A stretch of DNA of 64,000 bases from Nymphaea colorata (GCF_008831285.2 NC_045138.2:7967205-8031204), one strand, 5' to 3'. Shown: positions 35,261-48,389, counted from the stretch's first letter. Program-made: numbers and translations. The notes: generated by a model not told the origin, from the letters alone.

Positions 35261-38200
35261 CTGTATAAACTTCGACGAGGGGAAGAAATACCCTTGTCCA
35301 AAATTCGTTTGAAGAGTCCGGAAAGAAAGATTAAAATAAAAACAGAATCCTCTTAAGGGTCTGGTTTCAAAGCACGCACTGAGAGGGAGATTACCTCTAC
35401 CGGTTGTCCTCTGTCATTATTGATAGACTTCAGGCTGCAAATCTTTTTCTTTTCAGGAGACGGCGCACAGGTCGACCGTGTTAGCTGCTGTTCTTGTCAT
35501 CCATTCCTTTTCTTTTGTAGAAGCATCAGAGATCGCCGCTCGAAACTCCAAATGGGTTGCCGGCCTCGCTGTTCCTTTAACGGTGAAAACTCCCAACACC
35601 CTATTCGGAGGGTTTGATAGCCTCTGTTACATGTCCGACTTCTATTTTCTTCTCTCGCTGAGTCCTGGAGCTCTATGTTTCTAGCCAGCAGCAGTGTCAT
35701 CCATCTCTCTCATACTGTAGACCTTCTTCCTCGCGGTGGCTATGGAGAAAGGTCGTGCAGAAGCGGCGAGCAAAAACCCTCGCAGAGGTGCCTCCTGCTG
35801 CTCTGTTGCTCTACTCGGCCTTGCCGGAAGCATCAAGCGCCGCTTCTCGCCTGAACATACGCTGGCTGTCGCTGGACTAATCCAGGCAGATCTCTCACGA
35901 GAGGAGAGAGGAGCTCCCGGGAGGAGAGAGAAAAACCAGAGTGAAATGAAGAAAAAATCGAGCGCAAGGGGTTTTCATACTCAAAGTTTGAAATTTACAA
36001 AATCAGTCCACCATTTCTGCATTATTTTCCGAAAAGCTATTATTGTTTTCATAAATTATTGCCACAATGTTTTTGCTCAAAACGTTTTCAGAAAGAGGGG
36101 TCGTGAATGTTAATTTCAGCAAAAACCGAGGACTTTATTCAAAATTGCATTTTTTTGTATACCTCAGAGTTATTATAAATTGCAGAAAGATGGTTCTAAA
36201 AAATTGTTTTTGCAATTTCGGCTGAAAACAGAGATTTTATGTGTAGCTGCATATAGGTATCAGTCAAGCTTATTAAAATTGCAGAAGAGTTCCAAAAATA
36301 ACTTTGAAAATGAGAAGGGAAACTCATAGGTTAAAAATTTAATATTAAGTTTTCATTGTTTTAAGTGATACCTTAGAATTTTATTGGACATCTTCTGATG
36401 TGTTATCCTCTTGCTTTCCATGTATTTTTGTTCTATATTTGCCATAAAATTAATGTAGAAATGACTTCAAGAGTGGGAGCTTCAAAATTGGCCAAAACAA
36501 AAAATGGTTAGTAGCATATATGTATGCTTATACAATTTTTTTATTTTACGTGTGCTTGTGCATAAAATGATCATTTAAGGTGCTCTCCACAAGAAAGTCT
36601 GTCTTTACTTTTATGTGGTACATTTTCGATAAACTTAGTGAATTTGAATGTGACTAGTAAAATATGTCACTGTGTCTTGCTAAACAGACATCATAGTATG
36701 TTCTTTGGCCTTGACTTGAAGAAAACCGAATCGGTGTTGGGATTTGGATATGTCGATATAAAGAAAGAGGAACACAATAAAATAAAAATAATATGCAATG
36801 TCAATCTCTTTTGCCTTTACTAGAATTCTGGTTATGATTTGAATGTTTTTTGCTGAATCATGCTTTATACTATTTGAAGTTGAATCTGTTTTCTTGTTCA
36901 AATCAATATTGGTTATATTGTGGGTATTATTACATCGGGATCCATGATTGACATGATGTGGATCTCTATAGTTATTTGGTTTTGGATCTGACTATTATCC
37001 ACTTTGCATTTTGGATCTCTACCGGTTGTATGTCCATATTTATTGTATGGTTCATGGTTGGATGGTGTTGAGGTTTGGATCCATGTATGTCGAACCTTTA
37101 TATTATTTAAGATCTGAATTTGTTTAGATATTGGTTAAAAATCCATATCGTAGTTATATTGGTTCAAATATACGCTATTATGCATGCTTTATGGATATTC
37201 ATTGTCAGTTTGGCTCCATCTTGAAGTATGATCAGATTTGACTCCTTGACACCTTTTGTTCAAGATCAAAATCTTGTTTATATTAGATCTAAACATATTA
37301 TGATATGCATTGATTTTTAGATCTAATGATTTTACCGGCTATACAATTTCTAAGTGAGTAGCACTAGAGTGCTAAAAGATAAATTTCTTTTGCTCCTTAT
37401 GAAAGAATACTCCTGAGACAGACTACATTATTGTTAGTTCATTACCAAACTGATTCTTAGCCGGTTCATTACCTGACTGCTTATTAACATATTCAGTCGA
37501 TCAAACTTGATCATCAAATGAATCGCTATATTCATACTATTGGAATAATTCCATCTCATGCAACAAAGAAAAACAACATATACCCTACTTTTATTTGGGT
37601 ATCCCATACACATGTATTTGCAAACCTATTGTTTCATTTTTACATATGCATATCCGCACTTACATTGAATCCAATAGAGTGCTAAAAGATAGCATTGTGC
37701 TCAGCTCATAATATATTTGGATCCAATTTAACTTGTTTGGATCATTGGCTCTAAATACCCGCACTTACATTGCATTCAATATATCATCATGTTTGCCTTT
37801 TGCCTGCAGTTGTAAGGTAACACTTTTAAACAAGATGAAAGACATTTTTAATGAAATATTTTTTTGGATCTATTGTACTATAAGTTCTAGTACATGAAAT
37901 TTTATTTGCTCTTATCATAGATGGCTAGTATATATGAACTCAGACGTAAATTGACTTGTTTGGATATGTGAAAAAAAAATTCATATCCTGTTTGCTTTGG
38001 TTCCAATATATGTTATCATATTTGCCTTTGGATATGATCATATTGTAATATTTGGTGCCATGCTAGATCCAAAGATCATTCTAGGGAACTATTGAATAAA
38101 GCTTTATTTGCTTCTCTTTCTTAAGAAAGTGAATTTGTTTTTAATGCATGCACAAGAGATGTAATATAACACTCTTGAGCTAAAATTCATATTGGCAAGA

Positions 38201-40078
38201 ATGCATTATTTGAAGCTTTATAGCACTAAAGTGCTAGTGCATGATAACTTGATTTTCTCAAAAGAGAGATGGGTTAGCATTGATCCAAATATGGTTGTTG
38301 AATTGTATTGTATAATATTTCAATGAGGATCATGTGTTTTAAATTCATATTAGTTGTATTGTGGATATTACTAATATAGATCTATGCTAATATAATATGA
38401 ATCTTCATATTCATGTAGCTTTTGGAATTGGATATAGTTATTGCTTGAGATCTACCTTACATACAACTTTGATTCAGATTTGAATATATATATATTCGGA
38501 TATATGGTTAAACATCCATATCCTATTTATATTAGGTTCAAGCATATTATGTCTTTTGTTCATCTGTGGATCAAACTATGTTAGCATGTTATTAAGCAAG
38601 TTCTTGTTTAAAAATGAATTTGATTTTAATATTTGCCATGAGGTGTAAAATAATACTCATGAATATAATGAGATCCACACTAACTAGATCCATATTGGGA
38701 TCTTTGGAGATCTATAATGCATGCCTAAAAACGAAACGATATGTTTGCAAAGACATATGTATTAGATACCCAAATAAAAGTAGGGTATATGATGTTTTCC
38801 TTTGTTGCATGAGATGAAATTATTCCAATAGTACAAATATAATGATTCATTTGATGATCAAGTTTGATAGATTGGATATGTTAATAGGCAATCAGGTAAT
38901 GAATCGGCTAAGAATCAGTTTGGTAATGAATCAACTGTAGCTTATTAGTGTTCTCAATGATTATCTTGTGGAATACTTGAATGACGATACTTGAATTGTT
39001 GTTTTATGCATTCGGTAGTAGAAATACGTGTTGAACTTTATGAAATACTTGACAAATCTGACATGACAGTAAGTGATTTATTTGCTTGTTATAATTTAAA
39101 TCTTTAGTCATGAAAATTATTATATCCATAATGAGTTAAATGAAATTCTTTATATGAAAGAGTATATTGATAAAGACTATACAAGATGAAAAGTATTTGT
39201 ATGATATACTATGAATTAAGTGCTCATTCTTTTAAATAGTCATAATAAAGATTAGGTGTATTGTAAATCAAATTGATGACTATGTAAATATTTGAAAAGT
39301 GAGAGCACACTTAAATATAACCTTTGCTTTGTCGGAAAACAAATATGTGTTTTGTCATCTGATTATGTACTGCATGAATGCTTTGGGACTCCTGTTGTTA
39401 AAGGAATTAAGTTACTACGGAAAACAATAAGAGGAAAATATACCATTTACTCTCAATGTTTATTAGTTTGTGTGCTAGACTTGATACAAGCTTCTATTTG
39501 GCTTGTTAGTATACAGTAAAAAAACTCAAGTTGGCATTGTTTTATGGTAGTTAAATGTTTTCTGATATATTAATGAAACAAAAGATATATTCATATAATT
39601 GCTAGCATTTTTAACAAAAGGAATTCCTAATGTTTATTAGCCAAGCATGTAGCCCGTATGGGCTAAGAACATCCTGGTTTACCTCTTTGTGAGGTAGTTG
39701 AAAAGTATCTAGGATTGATTTCATTGTTGAACACAAAGAAAATATACATGTATGTTTCAAATGCTTATATGATTGCTAGTATTATTACCAAGAAAATTCT
39801 TGATGACTTTTATGTAAAGCTTGTGGTCCAAATGGGACTAAGTTTTAACATGTTACGATGAAAATAGTGGTGCATGAAGAAAACCTCGTAATTAATGTGA
39901 AATATATTGAATACTTTAAAGGCTGCGATGGAAAACCAATGAAAGGAAAACCTCACTACAAACCTTGAACAAAATTCAAGTTATGATGGACAAACCAATA
40001 TGAAAAACCACGTAACCAAAGATTAAGGAAACCCACAAACAATGGAAGCAATCAGACAGTCTCATGGCCAACTGGAGA
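35261..40078 (+). other. Internal region of the non-coding LTR element
   Basis: About 4.8 kb without recognisable coding motifs. The first part (35400-36000) is moderately GC-rich, with a 125-codon frame at 35736-36113 that matches no family I know. From 36100 on it is AT-rich, with recurring phrases such as GGTTAAAAATCCATATC and GTTCAAGCATATTATG-like variants near 37130, 37970 and 38505, suggesting old internal duplication. Inverted arms lie at 37433-37648 and 38719-38935. Confidence 0.6.
37433..38935. repeat. Large inverted repeat, ~215-bp arms
   Basis: The left arm (37433-37648) contains TTCATTACCAAACTGATTCT, CATCAAATGAATC and ACCCTACTTTTATTTGGGTA. The right arm (38719-38935) carries the reverse complements in reverse order with roughly 85 to 90 percent agreement by eye. 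The spacer is about 1.07 kb. No target duplication was found at the outer edges. Confidence 0.88.
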
Positions 40079-40245
40079 TGTCGGATAGTAGCCTTGAACC
40101 CTATATTTACATCTTGTAATTGCAAGATGGCCTACTTACAGTTATGAGATTAAATATGAAAACTGACCAAATCTCTCCAGCTGTAACCATTGCTGGGCAT
40201 TGGTAAACCCTAGGAGGCGGTCTATAAAAGCCCAACTAATCTTAT
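40079..40245 (+). repeat. Right LTR of the non-coding element, first part
   Basis: TGTCGGATAGTAGCC start, as in the left LTR; TATAAAA at 40223-40229. It is cut at 40245 by the Tat element, whose target duplication CTTAT is at 40241-40245. Confidence 0.85.
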
Positions 40246-41297
40246 TGTTAACACCCCAAATTTTTCCACACCAAAATTGAAGCAATGTGAAAATTTTACA
40301 AAAAAAATTGGATAAAATGCAATTGCAAAGCCAATTTTGAATCTAAAGAACAATTTAGATTTGAATCGTGAATTTATCTCGTGAGACGAATCCCAATGTA
40401 GGATTACGAGTCCAAGCTATGACAAAATTAGGATTTGAAATCCAAATTCAATTACAAATGTCATTTGAAATACAAATTCAATTACAAATGTCATTTGAAA
40501 TCCATATCCAATTGCAAAATTTAGATTTTGATTTAAATATAAGAATTGAATCTAATTCATTCTAGAATGCTATGCAGAACCCATAGTGGGCCCCACCTAG
40601 CCCATGTGGTCAAGAGTCCCCCAGGAGTCATGCACCTCCATTTAAAAAAAAAAAAATATTTTCTCTTAATTAAATGAAAAAATCATTTTCATAATTGATA
40701 TCATAACTAGAAACCTAGAAAAAGAAAGACATTTATGCCTCTCTCTATTCCTTAACTAGGTCCTCTTTAAAGAGGGGTCAATCTCCAAAAAACTAGTCTG
40801 GTCTAACCCACTTAATTCAAGTAGGTTCGACCCTAGTGCACCCAAATGTAAAATTCAATATTTCAAACCAAAACTTGATTCAATTGAAATCTATTCTCAA
40901 TCCAGTTTTGAACGAAAATATCCTTTTCGAACCAAATTTGATAAAATTTTCAAATTTTATTCAAATTTTAATTGAATTGTCATAATTCAATAACATTTAG
41001 AGCTTAGTAACTAGGTTTAACCTAAAAAGCTTTATTTAAAAAAAAAAAGAAATAAATAGAACAAACTAAGGCAAAACCCTATGCAAGAGCATTTTTATCC
41101 AAAATTTTTTGAAAGTTGGTCAGCTAGGTCTGAACCAAGGTTGACCACACCTAGCCCAGCCCACCTACCATGTGTAAATGAGATAAGAATGATTAAATAG
41201 AGTAATCAAAAACTCATTTAATCCATTTTTCAACTCCCTAAGCCTTGATTAATCTTCCAACGCAAATTAAAGAAGGTGGTTGAACCCTTCTTCTCCT

Positions 41298-41307
41298 CTA
41301 TATAAAC
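41298..41307 (+). promoter_or_regulatory. TATA box of the Tat 5' LTR
   Basis: CTATATAAAC after a pyrimidine-rich stretch, conserved in the 3' LTR (at about 54855 and again at about 55426). Likely promoter of the element. Confidence 0.6.
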
Positions 41308-43206
41308 CCTCCATTGGCAACCAAGGGGGGGACAGATTTTTGAGTATTGCATCAAGTTGTTTCAGCTAAGGAACTAAGAGGGAGGAAGCCAAGGAGGAGA
41401 AGAAGAATTTGTCCAAACCCCCTTTCCCCTTTCCTCCATTTTCTTCTTCATTTTCCTCTATTGTCTCCATTGATTTTGCTGAGTTAGGGTGCTTAAGTGA
41501 ATCATTTGGATTTTCGTGATGAGAAGCTCTCTTTCTCACTGCAAATTCTAGCAAGTAAGCTATTCTTCAGCTTTGCTAAGGTCAAATCTAAGTTTAGATT
41601 CTTGCTTAGGATTGCTTTATTTAAAAAACAGATGAAGAAGAAGATCAAACATCAAGACCGACTGTAAGGTAGTGATTTTAACCAATTTCTCATCCATTTT
41701 AGCTTCTTGTTAGTGCATTTTAATTTCAGAAATTGGGTTTATTTTCATTTGTTTCATGGTTGAGAATGATGTCCAGCTAGGAAAAACCTACTATTAAATG
41801 TACATGTTAATGCATAATGCATGCATGAGTCGTTTTTTCTAAAAAGATGAACCCATGAATCAAATTTTGAAAAGGACTCTAAGGCAACGTTCCTTTCAAA
41901 ACAACCAGCTCAAAAACCATTTTGAACTCCCTACCATGAGAGAATCTTACGGTGAGAGACTAAATTTGCTGCAATATATGTGACGAAAAAGCCTATTAAG
42001 GATGGATGCATTGTCATGAATGTGATCTACCTTTGCATGGTAAAACTAACGATGGACTAGCATGAGCATTCATGTATCTCTTTCTATTTAAAGTTATTTT
42101 GTTTCATGTTTTTTTAATTGTTCAAGGGTAGTAGGGGAGATTTGAAACAAGTTTTCAATCTTCCTACGTAAAAGAACTCAGCTATGAATCATCATGATTC
42201 CTGAGTTATGTGGTTCTTTCATAAAATTTCATTTTGAAGAGTAAGGTTGGTATATATATATATACATGTGCAATCTCTTGTTAAAAATTGTTTTTCTCTT
42301 TTAAAATCAGGTTGGAACACATATTGAAACTGGTTTTTAAGAAAATGGATCATTTTATTGATTTTCATAGTACAAAGCTATGAAATCACTTTCATTTCAT
42401 CTTAATATTTGTTTAATTTCAGCAACCCATACATAAGGTGTATGTAAGTTGTTGAAATCAGACCATGTTTTATAAGAATTAGCTTAAGAATGTCAAATTT
42501 TATATATTTGAGACGCCAATTTCAGCCACAAAGTGGTTATGTTTTGAAGAACAATAAAAAGGTTCTAGCCCTACCTAATCGGCTCTCTAAAAGCCTTTTA
42601 GAAATTTCTGATTTCATTCACCAATTTCCAAACTTACATGTGATTGATTGAGTCTAAAAAACGATGTAAGATCATACTTCAAAAACCCTAATCCTTGTAT
42701 CCCTTAAAAAAACAAGATCAAAAGTGTTTTAACAGTTCAAGAAATGAATGGATCTTCTAGGGAAAGAATCTGAAATTTTGTTTGATTTTGGAGAGAAAGA
42801 AAGGTTCTTAAAACTCCATGACATGAATGAGAACATATGGCACATGATTTTTGCCAACTTGGATGTTTAGTTCATATAGAGTAAAACTGAATTTCATCAT
42901 TTTTCAAGAGTCAAACACTCTTAGAATCAATATTTTAATTAATCCATTTAGATCAGAATAAAATTTGATTTTTTTATGACAATTTTGAGGAAAAAAGACA
43001 ATATCCACGTTTCTTCTATATTTTAAAGTTTGATTTCATCCTCATTTGCCTAATTCTTAATTTTTTGAGTTTCTCATCCATGACTCCAACTTGTAGACTA
43101 CATCTCTAATTCATGTGCTTAATAATGTGATGAGCACATTTAGAGAAAGTCCTACATTCTAATCAAAATCAATCTTCATGTATAGATTGTATGATGTGTG
43201 GTTGCA

Positions 43207-43355
43207 ATGAATGGATTTTGAGAGATTGTGAGAGAGTGAAGAATGAAAGTTTATATGAATGGAGTTTGAGAGATTTTGAGAGAGTGAAGAATAAATGTTT
43301 TATATGAATGGACTTTGAGAGATTATGAGAGAGAGAAGAATGAATGCCTCATATA
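43207..43355 (+). repeat. Three-unit ~49-bp minisatellite in the Tat LTR
   Basis: Units starting ATGAATGGA.TTTGAGAGAT at 43207, 43255 and 43304; the same array is present in the 3' LTR at about 57646-57790. Confidence 0.8.
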
Positions 43356-44143
43356 GTTTCTCTTTCTATTCCAAGCATTCACTTTCACTTTAAATCAATA
43401 GCACCACATGCACATTCTCAAGAAATTAAGTGATTCAGATTTGAGTTTCAAAAAATGACCAAGTCATGTTGCATCAATAATTTGTAAACTCCACTTAACT
43501 TTCAAAGAAAACATAAGTAATGGATTCACAATCTTGGCCAAAATATGTTTAGAAAATAACACGTTTTTTAACAATTTGGAACCTATGTTCCATCAAAAGA
43601 ATGAACTCTATCTAACCAAATCACACGATTTGGCAAAAGAAGAATTCAAAATCAATTTTGTTTGCTAAGGAAACTTAGCTTTTTTCCCAAAAGTTGATCA
43701 TAAGACGATCACAATTTCAACTCATGAATCATCTTGAGTTCACAACATAGAACTCAATTTTAATCTTCAAAATCTTCAAGAATTGTGAAATTCAAATCAA
43801 ATGGCACCAAAACAAAGGTTTTTAAATCAACTTGAAAACCCTCCAATCTTCAAATTCATTTTCAAAATAAGTTCAAATCACTTATTGAAAGTGAATTTTG
43901 GTTCTTGAATCCAAAACCTCAATGCACAAGCATATAGGATTTGCATCAATAACTCATACATAATCCAAATGATCCTTAGCTCTTGGTCCAATTACCCCTG
44001 TTAAAGGTGGCAGGAACGGTTGGACCTCGTACCGATGGGTGGATCCCTTTCTCTTAAAAATCTTTCCTCAAAACCCTCAATTTTAAAAGAATTTTTCTAA
44101 TTCATATTTCGACGCCCTTTGAGAAAGGGGTGAGATGCGAACA

Positions 44144-44164
44144 GATGGCACAACCAGTGGGACC
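44144..44164 (+). promoter_or_regulatory. Probable primer-binding site of the Tat element
   Basis: Directly after the LTR the sequence reads GATGGCACAACCAGTGGGAC. TGGCAC...CAGTGGGACC is the form I recall for plant Tat-like elements. The matching tRNA was not verified. Confidence 0.5.
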
Positions 44165-44989
44165 CGTCATCATTTGTCTAAGGGCCTATTTGGATCATAT
44201 ACAAGTTATATCAATTGTACAAAATTTTTCATAAACATGCATACGAGCATCATGTAGTAATCATTGAGGAGATTCCATGAACCCCTTTTATTTCAATTTA
44301 TCCGACCCTACCTCAATTTGGAGATTGTATGAAGCCCATGTTTGCTCTCAAATTTTCAAATCTATCTCTTAGGAATATATGCAATAGAGCCATCTGTTTT
44401 TGCATATTCTCTTGAGTGTTGAGAAACAAATCTTTACCTATATCATACATCGATCATCATGTTACCAGGCTATTTCTAGGACATTAATTTAAGGTATATC
44501 CTTACAACTGGACCACCCAATTGAATAGAGAAGTCCCTCCGTTAGTATTGAAATTGACAATAGTCCTGGTATATCGATGGGTGAACAAGGAGAATTGAAA
44601 AGCCCAAATCTAAAAAACTCTTGGAGAAGTCTATGCCAATACCATAAATTTGGTATATAGGCATACCTTAGATTTTGGATAAATTGAAAACAATTTACCC
44701 ATTTATTCTCTATAGGTTCCAAGACCAACTTTCAAAACAATGCATATAGGCAAGAGTCATAGGGATTGCATTATCAATTTTCATTAAAGGCTTGTTTGAT
44801 GCATGAGATGTGATGTTTTACCTTATCTCCAAATCTATGTCCAAACCCAATGTCAAAACTCTCATCGAGTCTTTATTGGGTCAATTTATGTTAACATCTT
44901 ATATTTTTTGTTGACCAGATGGACTCAGAAAGCATTTTTTCATATGCCCACATCCTGCTTGGGACATCGTCTCAAGTGGAGTCTACCAA
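44165..44989 (+). other. Leader of the Tat element, non-coding
   Basis: No recognised domain. A 79-codon minus-strand frame at 44489-44728 (contains LGLFNSP-like and SPIDIPGLLSISILTEGLL) sits next to the plastid fragment and could also be acquired DNA, but I do not recognise its source. Confidence 0.5.
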
Positions 44990-45217
44990 AGCAATGTAAG
45001 CATTGGGTTCGACAATAATGATATCTCCCAACATACCAAAACTCGCTGTCACTCCACCAGTTGTAGGGGATGTAAGGATTGATACATAGAATAACTTTTT
45101 ATTTGATTGATAATTGTATAAAGCGGAAAATATTTTAGCCATTTGCATCAAGCTCAAACTTCCTTCTTGCATGCGCGCTCCTCCAAAAGCACACACCATA
45201 ATAACTGGGAGAGATCT
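44990..45217 (-). pseudogene. accD: Plastid accD fragment (acetyl-CoA carboxylase beta subunit) inside the Tat element
   Basis: Reading the minus strand gives 76 uninterrupted codons of the carboxyltransferase domain: [62 protein letters not shown] and EPNAYIA. In plants accD is encoded in the chloroplast and makes the beta subunit of the plastid acetyl-CoA carboxylase. This is a short internal piece without start or end, antisense to the retrotransposon, and cannot be functional. Similarity stops sharply at both sides. An open frame over 228 bp suggests a fairly recent transfer or little time since. Plastid DNA commonly enters plant nuclei; its place in the leader of an LTR element is unusual. 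Confidence 0.93.
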
Positions 45218-45271
45218 AACCTACCTTAGTGGTATCTTTCATGGTACCCAACTTTTCGGTGTACGTTACTG

Positions 45272-46339
45272 GACCACTTAGAAGATTGTGGTCTCGAACA
45301 AGCAGTCAGTCTTGTCATGCAACCTATCAATGGCAGTTTAATCTATGTAGTTGCCGAAAGATGGAACCCAAGGACCAACACATTCTGGTTTCTATGGGGT
45401 GAAATCACTATCACTCTTGATGAGTTTTCCAACATTATGGGTTTGCCAGAACCAAAAGGTGACCCAAAAGGACCAATTGAAGACCAGTTCCTTGTAAACC
45501 AAGGTCAAGTCAAAACTCTAGAAGTGATTCATAAACTCACAGGAAAACGGAGTTGGCCCTTTATAGAAAAAGATGAACATCAATATCTTCAACTACAAAA
45601 ACTTGGTAAAACATATTCCCAATATGTCAACCCTGCTTCACTATCTAGAAGTGTTGCAGACAAGTACAAAAATTCTATAGTGACTTGTACTGTGGGTCTT
45701 ATCTTCTTCAACAATGAAGGACACGTAATGGATTTTCACATAGCTTGCCTCTTCAGAAAATGGGGGCGTGTCAAAGTCCGCCACGTATCCATAGCAATGG
45801 CAACCTTGGCATTCCTTTACTAAGGATTGACCAAATTTTCAATTGGGGATGTAGACTTGATAGAAGGATGTGTCTTCGCACTACAAGTTTGGTTCTACAA
45901 ACACGTGGGGCCACAATCATGCCACTTTCAAAACACCAACGGCCAGTTATCCAGTATGGAGCACTACCGCAGGAAGATGAAGAAAGTGGATGACTCCACC
46001 ATCATTCGAGACTTCTTTGATCGAGAAGTCATCAAGTCAAGATACACCTACAACCCAGTCAAAGGAAGTTTTCTATTGAGACCATTCTTCATAGTTGAAT
46101 ACCATCTAGAGCGTTGCCTTAGACAATTCTCACTGCGTCAAAAGAAAGCACATCCAATTGAGTCAGATGGAGCCATTGTAGAGTGTGAACTAGATACTGA
46201 AGAGTGGTCCATAATATACACCTATGCCCAACAACGTTGAGAATCATTTGCTGACTTATATCTTGTCCTTGGTCCAGGAATGGGTCCTGAATATGTAACA
46301 TGGTGGGATGAAGTACACCCATCTATCATTCTGTCCTAG
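45272..46339 (+). pseudogene. Tat element ORF1, plant-mobile-domain-like protein, two in-frame stops
   Basis: A single frame runs from about DHLEDCGLEQAVSLVMQP (45272) through AERWNPRTNTFWFLWGEITI, TLDEFSNIMGLPEP, a stop at 45821-45823, KFSIGDVDLIEGCVFALQVW, MEHYRRKMKKVDD, a stop at 46238-46240, and GPGMGPEYVTWWDEVHPSI. ERWN...TFWF..GE.TITL.D...I.GLP is the signature of the plant mobile domain, also found in ORF1 of Ogre-type elements. Its role in the element is unknown. Apart from the two stops the frame is kept, so decay is modest. Confidence 0.85.
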
Positions 46340-46543
46340 ATCATCATGTCTAGTTCATTGTGGTTAAGCCAAAATTTGTCAATTTTTGTCAAGTTGTGTT
46401 GAACTTTGTCAAGTCTTGTCAATCTCATCTTTCTTTTAATATGCAATCGAAATTTATTATTTTGTCCTTTGTACAAATTATCTCTCATCAATTCAAATCC
46501 TAACATTTTCAATTTTTCTTCTTACAAGGTGAACATCTACTTT

Positions 46544-48001
46544 ATGGTCGAGACCAGAAGCCAACAAAGGAGAAGAATTGAAATGGAGTTAGAGCAAACT
46601 TTTATGGGAGATAAGGGAGAAGAATCCTCCTCACAAACACCTCCCAAGATAGAAGCAAATGATCCAGAATTTGAAGAATACAGAAAATTTCAAAGATACA
46701 TGATTATGTTCAATGAAGAACAAGCCCAAGCAAAAAGGGCTAAAAAAAAGGGAAAGAAAATGAAGAAATATTCATCGAGCAATTTCGACTCTTTTGAAGA
46801 CACTACCACAAAATCCAGTAGTGAGGAAGAATCAAAGACTCCCAAGAAAAAGAAGAAAGGAGAATTTTGAAAAACAAAGATAATGCAGTTCAACTCAAAG
46901 GCAAGAACAAAATGAATTTCACCAGCAAAGATTTCTATGAAAGTTTTGAATATGACAAGCATATAAAAAACTTGCCTAAGAAATTTATCAAATTTGATAG
47001 CCATAGAGACCCAAAGGCACATTTGGCCATGTTTTTTGCAGAATGCTATAAATTTCACAACGATTTCTATGAAAGTTTTGAAAATGACAAGCATATAAAA
47101 ACTTGCCTAAGAAATTTACCAAATTTGATGGCCATAGAGACCCAAAGGCACATTTGGTCATGTTTTTTGCAGAATGCTATAAATGTCACCACGATCATAG
47201 AGCTTGCTTTTGATACTTTCCAAGGAGCTTGAAAGGAATTGCAACATAGTGGTACCAGGAGCATATTAATCTAGTTGAATTCAAATTTTGACAAACTAAT
47301 CAACCTTTTCAATGAAAGGTTCATCTAGAATGTCGAAACTACACCAACGATCACCACACTATGTTAACTGAAACAGAGACCAAGTGAAAAGGTCATGGAC
47401 TTTATTCAAAGATGGAGGTCTTTCTGCAATAAGATGAGGGACCCAATCTCCCAGTCCCATTCATTGGGATTGATCGTCAACAATTTAACACAACCATTGA
47501 GGAGCCTCATTTAACACAACCATTGAAAGAGCAGAATGCATCGAAGCAGGAATTGAAAATGGAGCTTTTGATGTCGTCATCCCAGTAAAGGCTATGAAAG
47601 ATACAAAGAAAAATAGCAGGAGTCAAAATGCTTCGACCAACATCATAGCCAATGCCGCCACCTTCAAAAAATAAATGGCAGACTATCCCAAGAATAAAGG
47701 GGCAACATATAAAGCTAGTAGCAGTAGCAGCAACACTAAAAACAAACATCTTGGATGGGGATACGATAGAAAATTCACCCTATTACAATAGAGTTATGAA
47801 GAAGTCATGCACATGCTGATTGAAAGAGGCAGTCTATTTCTCTCGAAAGTTTCCAACCCCCCATTGATGATGGGGAAAAACAAAGAACAATTCTGCAAAT
47901 TTCATTGTACTGTAGGACACGATACAGAAGATTGTCTTGTGCTTAAAAATATTGTGCAAGATGCAGTTGACAAGAAAATTATCAAGGAGGTCAGTGAATA
48001 A
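46544..48001 (+). pseudogene. Tat element gag, broken
   Basis: Starts MVETRSQQRRRIEMELEQ (46544), a charged Lys/Glu-rich N-terminus ending with KKKKKGEF at 46870. The retrotransposon gag core follows in other frames: LPKKFIKFDSHRDPKAHLAM, FNERF near 47315, and PSEKVMDFIQRWRSFCNKMR (about 47383). Next are SHSLGLIVNNLTQP and a zinc-knuckle-poor linker. Near 47890 CKFHCTVGHDTEDC supplies a C..H-type motif. Frameshifts separate the pieces, and a 132-bp tandem duplication lies within the core. Confidence 0.85.
46930..47193 (+). repeat. 132-bp tandem duplication in Tat gag
   Basis: GATTTCTATGAAAGTTTTGA begins both units (46930 and 47062); each runs to GAATGCTATAAAT.TCAC. The second has lost one A in the run after CATATA, shifting the frame. 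Confidence 0.93.
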
Positions 48002-48389
48002 TCAGACATCCTCAACCATTTTCTTAAACATGAGAAAGGAACAGTTTCAATGGTCAGGTTTTCAACAAATCATCAAATAATGGTGGCAAACAAAAGGGAT
48101 AAAGCATCCTTGGATTTCTTTGGTTACTTTCCAAACATGATAAATGATCCATCAATGCACAAACCGGACCGGACAAACAGGATTGTCAAACAGAGATCAA
48201 TCAAAAGTCATAGATATGTGATCCTGAACCTTCGGAATCTATTTTCAAGGAATTAGACCCCTCACCTCAAGTCAAGAAGGAAAGATTTAGCCTTACAGAG
48301 GGAATAAATGGGCTTTTGGACTATATGAAAATGGTTCGATGACGTTTTTTGATAAAGATCTACCAATTGGAGGTGCATCGCATAATGTT

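Larger units (their letters stand above)
40246..44143 (+). repeat. 5' LTR of the Tat element, 3.9 kb
   Basis: Matches the 3' LTR throughout apart from indels. A TATA box in CTATATAAAC lies at 41298-41307. Relative to the 3' LTR it lacks about 365 bp (3' LTR positions about 54043-54405) and the extra duplications near 54.6-55.9 kb. Confidence 0.93.

Noticed and set aside
35736-36113. 125-codon frame inside the non-coding LTR element
   Set aside because: No motif, and it sits in a repeat; its start resembles GC-rich transduced sequence but I cannot show that it is a gene.
44990-45217. A functional nuclear accD gene
   Set aside because: Only 76 internal codons are present, without start, stop or transit peptide, antisense inside a retrotransposon.
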